A stretch of 64,000 bases of DNA from contig NZ_VIQO01000025.1 in the NCBI RefSeq assembly GCF_007483665.1, positions 124,001 to 188,000 of the forward strand, written 5' to 3'. The first letter of the stretch is position 1. Each line of letters opens with the position of its first letter. Positions 34,706 to 43,625 of the stretch are shown here, one piece after another. The notes below the pieces were generated by a model. That model was given only the letters and a program-made list of their open reading frames with translations. It did not search any database and was not told the origin of the DNA. This DNA is from Catellatospora sichuanensis. GTDB taxonomy: Bacteria; Actinomycetota; Actinomycetes; Mycobacteriales; Micromonosporaceae. The translations under genes and the position numbers were made by a program.

Positions 34706-35560
34706 ATGTCGGACGTGGAGGTCTTCGACTCCCGGCGCTGTGAGCTGGGTGAAGGACCGCTGTACGCACATCGCGACGGCCGGGTCTGGTGGGTCGACAT
34801 CCTCGGCAGCCGGGTGCTGTGGCGTTCCGCCGACGGCGGCGAGTCCGGCGAGGTGGGCACCTCGGCGCACGTCGGCGCGGCGGTGCCGGCCTGCGGCGGC
34901 GGTTTCGTGGCCTGCCTGCCGGAAGGTCCGGTGCGCCTGCTGCCCGGCGGGGGCCGGCAGCGGCTGCCCGGCTACCCCGGTGACACCGACGGGATGCGCT
35001 CCAACGACGCCAAGGCCGACCCGGCCGGGCGGCTGTGGCTGGGCACGATGGCCTACGACGAGCGCCCCGGCGCGGGTGCGCTCTACCGCCTCGATCCGGG
35101 CGCGGACGCGCTGACGACCGTCTTCACCGGGCTGACCATCAGCAACGGGCTGGGCTGGTCGCCCGACGGCGCGACGATGTACCACATCGACACCCCGACC
35201 GGCCGCGTCGACGCCTACGACTACGACCTCGGCTCCGGGCAGCCGGGGGCGCGGCGCACCTTCACCCGGATCGACGAGGGTCACCCCGACGGCATGTGCG
35301 TGGACGCCGAGGGCGGGGTGTGGGTGGCGCTGTGGGCCGGGGGCGCGGTGCGCCGCTACACCCCGGACGGCCGGCTGGACCGGGTGGTCGCGTTGCCGAC
35401 CCCGCTGGTGACCAGCTGTGCGTTCGCCGGACCCCGGCTGGAAACCCTGGTGATCACGACGGCGGCGGTGGGCCGGCCCGACGATCCGCACGCCGGCCTG
35501 GTCTACGCCCACCAGCCGGTGGACGTGGTGGGGCGGCCCGCGGACTGCTTTCGCGGTTGA
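34706..35560 (+). CDS. SMP-30/gluconolactonase-family hydrolase
   Basis: 284 residues. A six-bladed propeller enzyme with the family's metal-binding and catalytic points: CELGEGPLYAHRDGRVWWVDI (Glu), MRSNDAKADPAGRLWLGTM (Asn/Asp), TISNGLGWSPDGATMYHIDT (Asn) and GHPDGMCVDAEGGVWVALW (Asp). It hydrolyses sugar lactones. The last about 10 residues are variable. ATG 34706 follows GAGAGGTGACC. No sugar-dehydrogenase gene is adjacent. Confidence 0.92.
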   Translation: MSDVEVFDSRRCELGEGPLYAHRDGRVWWVDILGSRVLWRSADGGESGEVGTSAHVGAAVPACGGGFVACLPEGPVRLLPGGGRQRLPGYPGDTDGMRSNDAKADPAGRLWLGTMAYDERPGAGALYRLDPGADALTTVFTGLTISNGLGWSPDGATMYHIDTPTGRVDAYDYDLGSGQPGARRTFTRIDEGHPDGMCVDAEGGVWVALWAGGAVRRYTPDGRLDRVVALPTPLVTSCAFAGPRLETLVITTAAVGRPDDPHAGLVYAHQPVDVVGRPADCFRG

Positions 35561-35604
35561 GCTTTCTCCACACGGGACCGATCCGCATAAGCATTAGTGA
35601 ATCT

Positions 35605-35644
35605 GCCTCACTTCGGTATGCTGAGCTGCCTATATTCGTGGCTA
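35605..35644 (+). promoter_or_regulatory. Candidate leaderless promoter of the PBP gene
   Basis: A TATATT hexamer (35631-35636) in a locally A/T-rich stretch ends 7 bp before ATG 35644. There is no Shine-Dalgarno near that ATG or the in-frame GTG 35638. Transcription starting at or next to the ATG would give a leaderless mRNA. The -35 region has no clear TTGACA, so this is tentative. Confidence 0.35.
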
Positions 35645-37803
35645 TGGTGCAGCGGTTAATCAGCGCTTTCGGCCGGTACAGCGGAATGCTCCGCGCCGGT
35701 GTCCTGGGTGGGGTCGTGCTTGCCCTCGCCTCGCTACCGCTGGCCGTACCGGCGGGCATCGGAGCCATGAAGGGCGCGGCCATCTATCAGAGCCTGCCGA
35801 CCCAGCTCAAGGAGCATCAGGTCGGCCAGACCACGTACGTCTACGCCAACGACGGCAAGTCGTTGATCACGATGTTCTACGACGAGCATCGCAAGTTCGT
35901 GCCGCTGAGCTCGCTGAACCCGAACGTGGTCAACGCCGTGCTCGCCGCCGAGGACGCCCGCTTCTACTCCCACATGGGCGTGGACTTCCAGTCCATCGCC
36001 CGCGCCTTCGTGGCCAACCGCCAGCAGGGCGAGGTCTCCCAGGGCGCCTCCACGCTGACCATGCAGTACGTGCGTATGGCCCTGCGCGACAGCGCCACGA
36101 CGGCCCAGGAGGCGGTCGCGGCCACCGAGCAGACCCCGCAGCGCAAGCTCAACGAGATCCGGCTCGCGATCAAGCTGGAAGGCCAGTGGACCAAGCAGCA
36201 GATCATGGAGGGCTACCTGAACATGGCCTACTTCGGCCATCGGGCGTACGGGATCTACGCCGCCTCCCAGATCTTCTTCTCCAAGGAGCCCAAGAACCTG
36301 ACCCTGGTCGAGGCCGCCACGCTGGCCGGCCTGGTCAAGGCGCCCTCGTCGTTCGACCCGGCGAACCAGACCACCCCGGCACTCGACCGGCGCAACTACG
36401 TCATCCGGCGGATGGCCGACCTCGGCTTCATCACCACCGAGCAGGCCAACAAGGCAACCGCCGAGCCGATCAAGCTGAAGCTCAGCAGCCCGCCGCGCGA
36501 CTGCGGCTCGGTGCCCGCGGCCAACCGCGACTGGGGCTTCTTCTGCGACTTCTTCAAGAACTGGTGGATGCAGCAGCCGGCGTTCGGGCCCAACCCGGTG
36601 GCCCGGCTGGACAAGCTGCGCACCGGCGGCTTCAAGGTGGTGACCAGCCTCGACCCGAACCTGCAGGCGTACTCGATGAAGGACCTGCTGAGCCGGTCCA
36701 AGACCGACATGCGGCTGGCGTACGGCAACGTGGTGGTCCAGCCCGGCACCGGCCGTGTCCTGGTCATGTCGGTCAACCGCGTCTACTCGATGGACCAGAG
36801 CAAGAACGGCCCGAACTCCGACCCGATCAAGCGGTCCTTCAACGTCAAGGGCAGCTACCCGAACACGGTCGCGCCGCTGCTGGGCGGCGGTGACATCCCC
36901 GGTTACCAGGCCGGGTCGACGTTCAAGATGTTCACCATGGTCGCCGCGCTGGACTCGGGCATGAAGATGTCCAAGTCGTTCTACGCACCGCACCGCTACA
37001 CCTCGATCTACGTGGTGGAGCCCGGCGGGCCGGCCGCCTGCGGCAACCGCTGGTGCCCGTCCAACGCCAGCGGCAGCATGACCGGCAAGCACAACATCTA
37101 CACCGGCTTCGGCAAGTCCGTGAACACCTACTTCGTGCAACTGGAGCAGGCCGTGGGCTCGGACAAGGCGGTCCGGATGGCCGAGAAGATGGGCCTGGTC
37201 TGGCACACCGACGTGGACCGGCTGCACGCCTCGCCCAAGCACGCCGACAAGTGGGGCGCGTTCACGCTCGGCGTCGCCGACACGACCCCGCTGGAGATGG
37301 CCAACGCGTACGCGACCGTCGCCGCCGAGGGCATGTACTGCAAGCCCAGCCCGGTGCTGTCCATCAAGACGCCGCAGGGCGCCGAATTCACCACGACCGT
37401 CGACGGCAAGCAGGTCGAAGCCGCCGCCCCGCAGTGCAGCCGGGTGTTCAGCCAGGACGTGGCCCGTGCCGCCACCGACGCCGCGCGCTGCGTCACCGGG
37501 TACAAGGCCGCCCGCGGCAGCTGCGGCGACTGGTCCACCGGTTCCCGCGTGTACCCCATGATGGAGCGCCCGATCGCGGGCAAGACGGGCACCACCGACG
37601 ACACCCGGGCCGCCTGGTTCGTCGGGTTCACGCCCGAACTGGCCGCGGCCAGCTTCATCGCCGACCCCGACTACGTGAAGAACGTGGCCGGCGACGGCAA
37701 CTACAACATGCCGCTGGACGCGGTGACGAACTCGCTGAAGTACGCCCTGAAGGACAAGCCGGTGCGCGACTTCAACCCGCCCTCCAGCGACATCCTCAAC
37801 TGA
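35644..37803 (+). CDS. Class A penicillin-binding protein (glycosyltransferase + transpeptidase)
   Basis: 719 residues with a membrane anchor near 15-40. Glycosyltransferase GT51 motifs: AAEDARFYSHMGVDFQSIARAFV (catalytic Glu), QGASTLTMQYVRMAL, KLNEIRLAIKLEGQWTKQQIMEGYLNMAYFGHRAYGI. Transpeptidase motifs: SxxK in QAGSTFKMFTMVAAL, SVN in GKSVNTYFVQLEQ and KTG in IAGKTGTTDDTRAAWFVGFTP, so both activities look intact. It polymerises and cross-links peptidoglycan. No PASTA repeats. The frame is open upstream through the lactonase gene, so the start is set by the membrane anchor. It is convergent with the membrane gene at 37858, separated by a bidirectional terminator. Confidence 0.95.
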   Translation: MVQRLISAFGRYSGMLRAGVLGGVVLALASLPLAVPAGIGAMKGAAIYQSLPTQLKEHQVGQTTYVYANDGKSLITMFYDEHRKFVPLSSLNPNVVNAVLAAEDARFYSHMGVDFQSIARAFVANRQQGEVSQGASTLTMQYVRMALRDSATTAQEAVAATEQTPQRKLNEIRLAIKLEGQWTKQQIMEGYLNMAYFGHRAYGIYAASQIFFSKEPKNLTLVEAATLAGLVKAPSSFDPANQTTPALDRRNYVIRRMADLGFITTEQANKATAEPIKLKLSSPPRDCGSVPAANRDWGFFCDFFKNWWMQQPAFGPNPVARLDKLRTGGFKVVTSLDPNLQAYSMKDLLSRSKTDMRLAYGNVVVQPGTGRVLVMSVNRVYSMDQSKNGPNSDPIKRSFNVKGSYPNTVAPLLGGGDIPGYQAGSTFKMFTMVAALDSGMKMSKSFYAPHRYTSIYVVEPGGPAACGNRWCPSNASGSMTGKHNIYTGFGKSVNTYFVQLEQAVGSDKAVRMAEKMGLVWHTDVDRLHASPKHADKWGAFTLGVADTTPLEMANAYATVAAEGMYCKPSPVLSIKTPQGAEFTTTVDGKQVEAAAPQCSRVFSQDVARAATDAARCVTGYKAARGSCGDWSTGSRVYPMMERPIAGKTGTTDDTRAAWFVGFTPELAAASFIADPDYVKNVAGDGNYNMPLDAVTNSLKYALKDKPVRDFNPPSSDILN

Positions 37804-37816
37804 GGCCCTCCCGGAC

Positions 37817-37849
37817 CGCCGCCCCACCCGCCGCACGGGTGGGGCGGCG
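37817..37849. terminator. Bidirectional terminator hairpin
   Basis: Perfect 14-bp stem, CGCCGCCCCACCCG (37817-37830) and its complement (37836-37849), with a 5-nt loop. It lies 13 bp after the PBP stop and 8 bp after the end of the convergent membrane gene, so it can end transcription of both. Confidence 0.88.
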
Positions 37850-37857
37850 CGTTGCCC

Positions 37858-39030
37858 TCAGGACAGCACGGAGCGCTGCTCCGGCACCCGCCAGTCGCTC
37901 ATCCAGGACTGCTCCAGCGCCAGCGCGTGGCACAGCGACTCGGCGGTCCACTGCTCGTACGGCGCGGGCAGGGCGACGGCGTCGGTGCGCAACCGGCGGC
38001 AGGCGGCGTCGAACAGCCGCTGGTCGTGCCGCCCGGTCCCGCCCTCCAGCAGCCGCCGCGCCTTCACCAGCTCCTCCACCAGGGCACGCTCGACCTGCCC
38101 GGCCAGCAGCGGCGGCTTCGCGTCGACGTCGACCCGGCGGCCCAGCATCGCGGCCGCGGTCGCGGCGAGGATCAGCAGCACCGCGAGCCGGAACACCACG
38201 GCCAGGCCGTCCTGCAGGCCGCCGGAGGCCAGCGCCGCCGGGCGCGCCCAGCCGAGGACGTCGGCCAGCCCCAGCAGCGGCACCATGTCCACCAGGTGCC
38301 AGGTGTAGTCGGCCACGGCGGCGACCACGACGTCCAGCGCCGCCAGCACGTCCGGGTTGGGCACCCGGTCGCCCAGCTCCACGTCCGCGGGCACCGCCGC
38401 CGGGGCGTGCACGCTCAGCCAGCCGGCCCGCCACGCGGCGACGGTGAGCACGGCGGCCAGGGCGGTCACTCCGGTCAGCCGGGGCACCACCGCGCGCAGC
38501 TCGCGGCTGCGCGCCCAGCGGTGGGCCCAGCTCACCCGGTCGGCGTGCGGGGCGATGCGGCGCGGGCGGACGACGCGCAGCAGCCGCCGGTGCATCGGAT
38601 CGCTCAGCCACGACGGCAGGTCCAGGGCGGCGGGCTCGCGCTCGAAGCGGACCGGAGGCCGCCGCCAGGACCAGTACTCCCGGGCCACCGCTGCCTGCCT
38701 GCTCGCCTCACTGCGCCGGCGCAGCCCGCGGCCGACCCGGACCAGCAGCGCGACCAGCAGCGCGGCCGCCGTGGCGAACAGCACCGGCCCCGGCACACCG
38801 GGCTGCACCGCCGCCGCCGCGACGACGGCCACGCCCAACACGGCCGCGGCCGCCCACACCGCCAGGCGGAGCAGCGTCGACAGCCCGACCCACAGCCACA
38901 TCGCGCCGGGGAACGGCAGCACGCCGTCACGTTCCCGCCGCGGCAGCCGTTCTGTCCGCACCGCCAACTCGTTGACCCGGGTGAAGTCCGGCTGCAGGCG
39001 CGTCGTCCCGCCGACGGTTCTGACGTCCAT
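37858..39030 (-). CDS. Polytopic membrane protein, function unknown
   Basis: 390 residues with hydrophobic segments at about 45-95 (two), 175-200, 240-262 and 270-305. Conserved-looking stretches: the Arg-rich EYWSWRRPPVRFEREP and the C-terminal helical domain (VEELVKARRLLEGGTGRHDQRLFDAACRRLR, ESLCHALALEQSWMSDWRVPEQRSVL). No family recognised. ATG 39030 is supported by GGGGAGC at the expected distance. The 264-bp gap upstream (39031-39294) holds a short palindrome and a family A repeat. Confidence 0.72.
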   Translation of the reverse strand: MDVRTVGGTTRLQPDFTRVNELAVRTERLPRRERDGVLPFPGAMWLWVGLSTLLRLAVWAAAAVLGVAVVAAAAVQPGVPGPVLFATAAALLVALLVRVGRGLRRRSEASRQAAVAREYWSWRRPPVRFEREPAALDLPSWLSDPMHRRLLRVVRPRRIAPHADRVSWAHRWARSRELRAVVPRLTGVTALAAVLTVAAWRAGWLSVHAPAAVPADVELGDRVPNPDVLAALDVVVAAVADYTWHLVDMVPLLGLADVLGWARPAALASGGLQDGLAVVFRLAVLLILAATAAAMLGRRVDVDAKPPLLAGQVERALVEELVKARRLLEGGTGRHDQRLFDAACRRLRTDAVALPAPYEQWTAESLCHALALEQSWMSDWRVPEQRSVLS

Positions 39031-39104
39031 GGCGCTCCCCAGATCTCGCGCGCACGGCGCGGCAACGGTATTCAAGCCGCAGACTAGGGCAAATCAGAGC
39101 GATT

Positions 39105-39118
39105 GACAGTCAACTGTC
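39105..39118. promoter_or_regulatory. Short perfect palindrome upstream of the membrane gene
   Basis: GACAGT (39105-39110) and ACTGTC (39113-39118) are exact inverted repeats with a 2-bp spacer, 75 bp before the start of the gene at 39030 and overlapping a TTGAC-like hexamer on both strands. It may be an operator; no matching regulator gene is close. Confidence 0.35.
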
Positions 39119-39241
39119 TTACACATGGACGGACCGGGTGTGCGACACGGTAGTCCGGACCGGTGGTCCCGCCGCCTCGCGGGTGAAAGGCTCACCCGAC
39201 CGGGTGACCGGCGCCGGCAGCCACGATCCAGCTCAAACGAT

Positions 39242-39292
39242 GGGAAGGGCACCTTCTACAACGCATGGCGATGTGAAGGTGCCCTTCCTTTC
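39242..39292 (+). repeat. Dispersed element family A, copy 2 (inverted-arm type)
   Basis: AAGGGCACCTT at 39245-39255 and its inverse AAGGTGCCCTT at 39276-39286 start 31 bp apart, enclosing a 20-bp core containing GCATGGCGATGTG. Its CCTTTC end lies 3 bp from the stop codon of the asparaginase gene, which reads into it, so it could act as that gene's terminator. Confidence 0.85.
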
Positions 39293-39294
39293 CG

Positions 39295-40251
39295 TCAGAG
39301 ACGGGTGAACCAGTCCCGCACGGCGTCCACGCCGTACCCGTCGCCGAGCGCGGCCATCAGTGCGACGCGGGCCTTCTCCGCCCGCAGGCCGCGGGCGGGA
39401 ATCGCGCCGAGGCGCTCGGCCATGCCCACGTCGCGCGGCAGTTCGCCCGGCGCGGCCGGGTGGTGGCTGCGGGAGGCGATCACCACGGGGATGTCGCCGT
39501 CGACCAGGTCGCTGATCGCGGCGAACAGGCTGGCCGGCACGTTGCCCTGGCCGGTGCCCTCCAGCACGACCCCCTGCACGCCGCGGTCGGCCAGGCCGCC
39601 GAGCAGCCCGGGGTCCATGCCGGGGTGGGTCTTGAACAGCGCGACGTCCCACTCCGGCTCGCCGCCGCCGTACGGCGGGCGCGGCGGCGCCACGGCCAGG
39701 CGCTGCACCCGGCCGTCCACGACGCGGGCGAGCGGCCCGTGCGGCGCCGAGCTGAACCCGGCGGACGCGTCCGCCAGGGTGACCCAGCGTGCGGCGTGCA
39801 GCTCGCCGCCCGCGCAGACGACGGCGCCCAGGCCCCGCGCCGCCGGGTCGGCCGCGGCGGTGAGCGCCGCGGCCAGGTTGGCCGGGCCGTCGCTGTCGTC
39901 GTCGTCCAGCGCCCGCGCCGCGCCGGTCAGCACGATCGCGGCCCGCTCGGCGGCCGGACCCGCCATCAGGTCCACCAGGTACGCGGTCTCCTCGACGGTG
40001 TCGACGCCGTGGGTGAGCACCACGCCGTCGTAGTCCCCCGCCGCCTGCCGCACCCGGCGGCCCAGCGCCAGCATGGTGGTCGGCGAGATGTCCCAGCCCG
40101 GCTCGGAGGTCACGTCCACGACGGTGACGTCCGCGCCGACCGGGCCCGCCGCGGCGAGCAGCTCCGCGCCCGACGCGACGGACTCACGCCCGGCGCGCCG
40201 CCGGTACGCGATGGTGTCCTTGGTGGCCAGCAGCAGGACCCGGTTGCCCAT
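39295..40251 (-). CDS. L-asparaginase-family amidohydrolase
   Basis: 318 residues. Active-site threonine region LLATKDTIAYRRRAG and second motif VVLTHGVDTVEETAYLVDLM are present; the latter is the standard HG-D-T-EETA signature. The first signature is unusual: the family normally has TGGTIA, here it reads TKDTIA, so the glycine pair is replaced by Lys-Asp while the catalytic Thr-Ile-Ala is kept. C-terminal motifs (GVVLEGTGQGNVPASL, VVIASRS) are normal. It deamidates asparagine or a related substrate; no signal peptide is seen, so cytoplasmic. ATG 40251. A family A repeat follows its stop. Confidence 0.88.
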   Translation of the reverse strand: MGNRVLLLATKDTIAYRRRAGRESVASGAELLAAAGPVGADVTVVDVTSEPGWDISPTTMLALGRRVRQAAGDYDGVVLTHGVDTVEETAYLVDLMAGPAAERAAIVLTGAARALDDDDSDGPANLAAALTAAADPAARGLGAVVCAGGELHAARWVTLADASAGFSSAPHGPLARVVDGRVQRLAVAPPRPPYGGGEPEWDVALFKTHPGMDPGLLGGLADRGVQGVVLEGTGQGNVPASLFAAISDLVDGDIPVVIASRSHHPAAPGELPRDVGMAERLGAIPARGLRAEKARVALMAALGDGYGVDAVRDWFTRL

Positions 40252-40266
40252 CCGAGCTCCCCGTGC

Positions 40267-40767
40267 TCAGGCCGGCGGGTTGAGCGCCGTGGGCAGCGTG
40301 ACGCGGCCGCCCAGGGCCAGGAAGACGCGCAGCACGGCGTATCCGGCCAGGGCCACCAGGCCGAGGCGGGCGATGGCGAGCACCACGTGCCCGAGCGCGT
40401 CGATCGTCTCCGGGAACGTGTCGACCCAGCCCAGGCCGCCCAGTCCGATCAGGAAGGTGACGCCGCCGAGCAGGACCGCCACGGCGTACTCGATCAGCGC
40501 GACCAGCGCGAAGATCTTCGAGCCGGCCAGTTGCGGGCTCAGGTGCGTGGCGATCAGGACGGCCACCAGCGGGAACGCCATGAGGAACAGGTCCAGGAAA
40601 CCGGCCGACTGCGAACGGGAGATCAGGGTCGTGTGCTCCGCGGGCAGGATCCAGCGCAGGAACTGGAAGCCGAGGTAAAGCGCGACGTAGCCGAGCAGCG
40701 CGAGCGTGAACAGCAGTCGCAGTGGCTTGAGGCTCTGGTCGGCCGTGGTGGTGACGGGGGTGGTCAT
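40267..40767 (-). CDS. Four-helix membrane protein, function unknown
   Basis: 166 residues with hydrophobic helices at about 18-40, 55-74, 83-108 and 125-150; a short cytoplasmic head (TTPVTTTADQSLKPL). No family recognised. ATG 40767. It sits between asparaginase and the hairpin at 40814-40848, in the same direction as both neighbours. Confidence 0.65.
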   Translation of the reverse strand: MTTPVTTTADQSLKPLRLLFTLALLGYVALYLGFQFLRWILPAEHTTLISRSQSAGFLDLFLMAFPLVAVLIATHLSPQLAGSKIFALVALIEYAVAVLLGGVTFLIGLGGLGWVDTFPETIDALGHVVLAIARLGLVALAGYAVLRVFLALGGRVTLPTALNPPA

Positions 40768-40813
40768 GGCGGCATCCTAAACGCGCCGTCCGCACCGGAC
40801 AAAACGATACATG

Positions 40814-40848
40814 AGCGGCCCCGCACCTCTGACCGGTGCGGGGCCGCT
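40814..40848 (-). terminator. Terminator hairpin downstream of the EEP-family gene
   Basis: Perfect 14-bp stem: AGCGGCCCCGCACC (40814-40827) and its complement (40835-40848) around a 7-nt loop, 48 bp after the stop of the gene at 40897, which reads towards it. Confidence 0.8.
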
Positions 40849-40896
40849 ACGTTTCCGAGGCGGGACTGTGGTGCCCGACTGCACTCGCCGCTCTGA

Positions 40897-41967
40897 TCAC
40901 CGGCCGGAATCGTGACCGGTTCCCTTGGAGTTGAGGCGCAGCGTCACCACCAGACCGGCGTGATCGGAAGGCCACAAGCCGGTGGACGTCCGGTCTCGCA
41001 GCTCCTCCCCGATCAGCTCGGCCCAGACAGCCGACAGTTGTGCGGGCTGGTAGAAGACGTAGTCGAGACGCCGGTCCAGCTTGGACGGCACATTGCGGAG
41101 ATCGGCGTCCTGGAGGGCGGTGAAGCCGTCCGCTGCGCCACGGGCGACCAGCCAGGCGTCGTCATAGCCGCCGGTGGCGAACGTGCCGTACGGGCCTGTC
41201 GCGTCCGTGGGTGTGGCGTTGAAGTCGCCGACCGCGACGACCGGAAGCGGCGATTGCGCCAGTGCGGTGTGCAGCTCCTGGCCCTGGGCGTTTCGGATCG
41301 CCGGCGGCGCGGGCTCCAAATGCGTGTTGGCCACCCGGACCTGCGCCCGCTTGTGTCCGACACCCACGTCCACGGTCGACCAACCGCGCACTCTGGTGAA
41401 GGTGACCCCGGCCGGAGTGGTGAAGACGAGCTTTGCGGCATAGATGTTCGACTGCGCGTTCGTCACCCGGACCCGGTCCTGTACGAGGATCACGTCCCGG
41501 TCCGTGAAGCTCGCCTGTTCAGTGGCGCTGATGGGCAAGGTGGTGGTGTTCGTGGTGTTGACCGCGGCGGCATGGTAACGAAGACCGGCCGTGGCCAGCT
41601 CGCGGAGCAGGATGTCCAGGAAGTCATAGGTGATCTGGAGAGAACCGCCCAGTGGTCCCCGCTGCCACAGGGCCACCTCCTGGAGGCCCACCACGTCAGG
41701 TCGGTCCCGCCTGAGCAGATGCGAGATGGCTCGGGCGCGGGCGGGGAAGTCGGTGGCGACCATCTGGTCGTAGGCGATCCCGGCCAGCCGGACGAGTTCC
41801 TGCGGGGTCGGTGCGGTAGCCAGAGGTGCTAGGTCGGCACCCAGGTAGACGTTGTATGTGGCGATCTCGAGCTTTCGCTGAGTGTCTGCCTGAGCCGGGG
41901 TGGCCTGGACCGCTGCGGCGGCGGCCAACCCCGCGGCGGCCAGTAGTGCAAACAGCCTTCGTCTCAT
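40897..41967 (-). CDS. Secreted endonuclease/exonuclease/phosphatase-family protein
   Basis: 356 residues. A signal peptide (RRRLFALLAAAGLAAAAAVQATPAQA) indicates secretion. Catalytic motifs of the EEP (DNase I-like) fold: IATYNVYLGAD (Asn), DVVGLQEVALW (Glu), VANTHLEP (His), VVAVGDFNATPTD (Asp-x-Asn) and SDHAGLVV (Asp-His). The family covers nucleases, sphingomyelinases and inositol phosphatases; the absence of strong sphingomyelinase signatures leaves the substrate open. ATG 41967 has a good GAGGAGAG ribosome site. Confidence 0.9.
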   Translation of the reverse strand: MRRRLFALLAAAGLAAAAAVQATPAQADTQRKLEIATYNVYLGADLAPLATAPTPQELVRLAGIAYDQMVATDFPARARAISHLLRRDRPDVVGLQEVALWQRGPLGGSLQITYDFLDILLRELATAGLRYHAAAVNTTNTTTLPISATEQASFTDRDVILVQDRVRVTNAQSNIYAAKLVFTTPAGVTFTRVRGWSTVDVGVGHKRAQVRVANTHLEPAPPAIRNAQGQELHTALAQSPLPVVAVGDFNATPTDATGPYGTFATGGYDDAWLVARGAADGFTALQDADLRNVPSKLDRRLDYVFYQPAQLSAVWAELIGEELRDRTSTGLWPSDHAGLVVTLRLNSKGTGHDSGR

Positions 41968-42250
41968 TCGGTCTCTCCTCACGCCGGCTCGGCTCCGCTT
42001 GAACGCGCGCCGTCACCACCAGAATCTGGGCACCACGACGGTAACGGCGAAATCGCCCATACGTCTCAGGAACGGCGAGAAAGGAGTTCACCGTCGGAAC
42101 GGCTCATTTGTGATATATGCGTCAGACATCGAGGGCTGGCCGGTCAACCAGGGAAATGGCCAACCAGCTCTGGCGGTCACGATAGATCCGGCCCGAACAC
42201 GATCGGCGCGCCGCTTGACGGCGCTCGTACAGGCGTTCGAGAATGCGCAG

Positions 42251-42700
42251 GTGAAGCACAGGGCACAGGCGATCGTCGCGGTACACCTGATCCTCCGGCG
42301 CGGCGACGACGTGCTGCTGGGTCTGCGGCTCAACACGGGCTGGTCCGACGGGTGCTGGCACCTGCCGGCCGGGCATCTCGAGGCGGGCGAATCCCCGCTG
42401 GAAGCGCTGGTGCGCGAGTCGGCCGAGGAGCTCGGCCTCGCCCTCGACCCCGCGCACGCCGAGCTGGTGCACCTGCTGCACTACCACGAGTCGCCGCCGC
42501 GGCTGAACCTGTTCTTCCAGGTCCGCCAGTGGTCCGGCAGCCCGGTCAACGCCGAGCCGGACAAGTGCGCCGACCTGCACTGGTTCTCGCTGCGCAAGCT
42601 GCCATCACCGCTGGTCGGCTACGCGGGCGCGGCGCTGGCGCGGCTGCGGGACGGCACGCCCTACAGCGAGTGGGCCGAGGCCGGGTCAGCTGCCCGGTAG
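42251..42700 (+). CDS. NUDIX hydrolase
   Basis: 149 residues from GTG 42251. The box is complete: GHLEAGESPLEALVRESAEE then LGL. Other conserved pieces are HLILRRGDDVLLGLRLNTGWSDGCWHLPAGHL and PDKCADLHWFSLRKLPSPL, typical of a common actinobacterial NUDIX subgroup. The frame is open much further upstream (a GTG at 42110 is possible), but the recognisable fold begins near 42251. The 3' end overlaps the convergent gene by 40 bp. Fourth NUDIX gene of the window. Confidence 0.85.
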   Translation: MKHRAQAIVAVHLILRRGDDVLLGLRLNTGWSDGCWHLPAGHLEAGESPLEALVRESAEELGLALDPAHAELVHLLHYHESPPRLNLFFQVRQWSGSPVNAEPDKCADLHWFSLRKLPSPLVGYAGAALARLRDGTPYSEWAEAGSAAR

Positions 42701-43338
42701 GCCAGGTGCCGCAGCCCGCGTCGCACCTGCACGCGCGAGCCGAAGCGCAGGTCGCCGAGCCAGTCCGGCGCGCTCTCGCCGCGGTGCCATGCGTAGTTCG
42801 CCAGCGCGTATGCGTACAGCGGCAGGGTCATGCCGGACCGGCGGCGCGAGCACCGCACCGCCACCCGGGAGCCGAAGACGCCCAGCCCGAAGTAGACCGT
42901 GACCAGATCGGCGAGCCGCTCGGAGTCAGGCTGGTCCGGCTTGATCCGCCCGTCGCCGACCAGCAGCACGTGCCCGAGTTCGTGTGCGATCGTGGCCACC
43001 AGCGGCACCGGATCGGCGGCGTGCCCGAACGCCACCGCGATCACCGGGTGGCCCTCGCGCAGGCGCAGGTGCCCGTCCGGCACCTGCCGCGAGTGCAGCT
43101 CCAGCTCGACCCGTACGGGGTCGACGCCCATCCGCAGGCAGATCGCGTCGAGCAGGGTGCGCGCCTCCTGCACGCCACCGCGGTATCCGGCGGGCACCAG
43201 GTCCGCCGGGCGCGCCGGCGGCAGTTCCAGCGGCCCACGGCCGAACTCGCCCACGAGCCACGCCAGGGACGACGCCAACCAGGCGTCCTCCTCGGGACTG
43301 ACGGGACATCGGGGACCGAACCAACGCATGATCCGCAT
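42661..43338 (-). CDS. Putative zinc metallopeptidase-like protein (HExxH)
   Basis: 225 residues. The sequence IAHELGHVLLVGD holds a zinc-binding HExxH motif, with a downstream acidic stretch (PDQPDSERLADLVTVYFGLG) that could provide the third ligand, as in M78/ImmA-like proteases. The remainder (HSRQVPDGHLRLREGHPVIAVAFGHAADPVPLVA) is unfamiliar. ATG 43338 or 43329 (MRWFGPRC). The overlap with the convergent NUDIX gene is long but both frames look coding. No partner phage-type repressor gene is nearby. The 287-bp gap to the amylase (43339-43625) holds only a family A repeat. Confidence 0.65.
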   Translation of the reverse strand: MRIMRWFGPRCPVSPEEDAWLASSLAWLVGEFGRGPLELPPARPADLVPAGYRGGVQEARTLLDAICLRMGVDPVRVELELHSRQVPDGHLRLREGHPVIAVAFGHAADPVPLVATIAHELGHVLLVGDGRIKPDQPDSERLADLVTVYFGLGVFGSRVAVRCSRRRSGMTLPLYAYALANYAWHRGESAPDWLGDLRFGSRVQVRRGLRHLAYRAADPASAHSL

Positions 43339-43567
43339 TGTGCGACGCCGATGCCACTGTGAGCTAGTGCCTTGTGCGCAGTCGTCCGCGTCCGGCGCTC
43401 GCTTTCCACTGTTCGGCCTGGTCAGGACGGGGGTGCCGCGGTCGGCAATCCGACCGTACAGTTTGCGCGCCCGAGCCGCGGACCGCGCGGATACGCCCGG
43501 TCGCGCTCGCCCGCCGTCGTCGGCCGCGGGCCGCCAGGCGCCCACACCACCGAGGCCGGCAGGCGTC

Positions 43568-43618
43568 AAGAAGGGCACCTTCTACATCGCAAAGCGATAA
43601 GAAGGTGCCCTTCCTTCG
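43568..43618 (+). repeat. Dispersed element family A, copy 3 (inverted-arm type)
   Basis: AAGGGCACCTT (43571-43581) and its inverse AAGGTGCCCTT (43602-43612) start 31 bp apart around a 20-bp core with TCGCAAAGCGA. It ends 8 bp from the stop of the amylase gene and lies in that gene's downstream path, where its hairpin could terminate transcription. Confidence 0.85.
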
Positions 43619-43625
43619 TTCTGGC

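Noticed and set aside
39120-39240. Possible small RNA or tRNA gene in the gap
   Set aside because: No cloverleaf, T-loop or conserved 3' CCA pattern could be recognised; only a short palindrome and a repeat are present.
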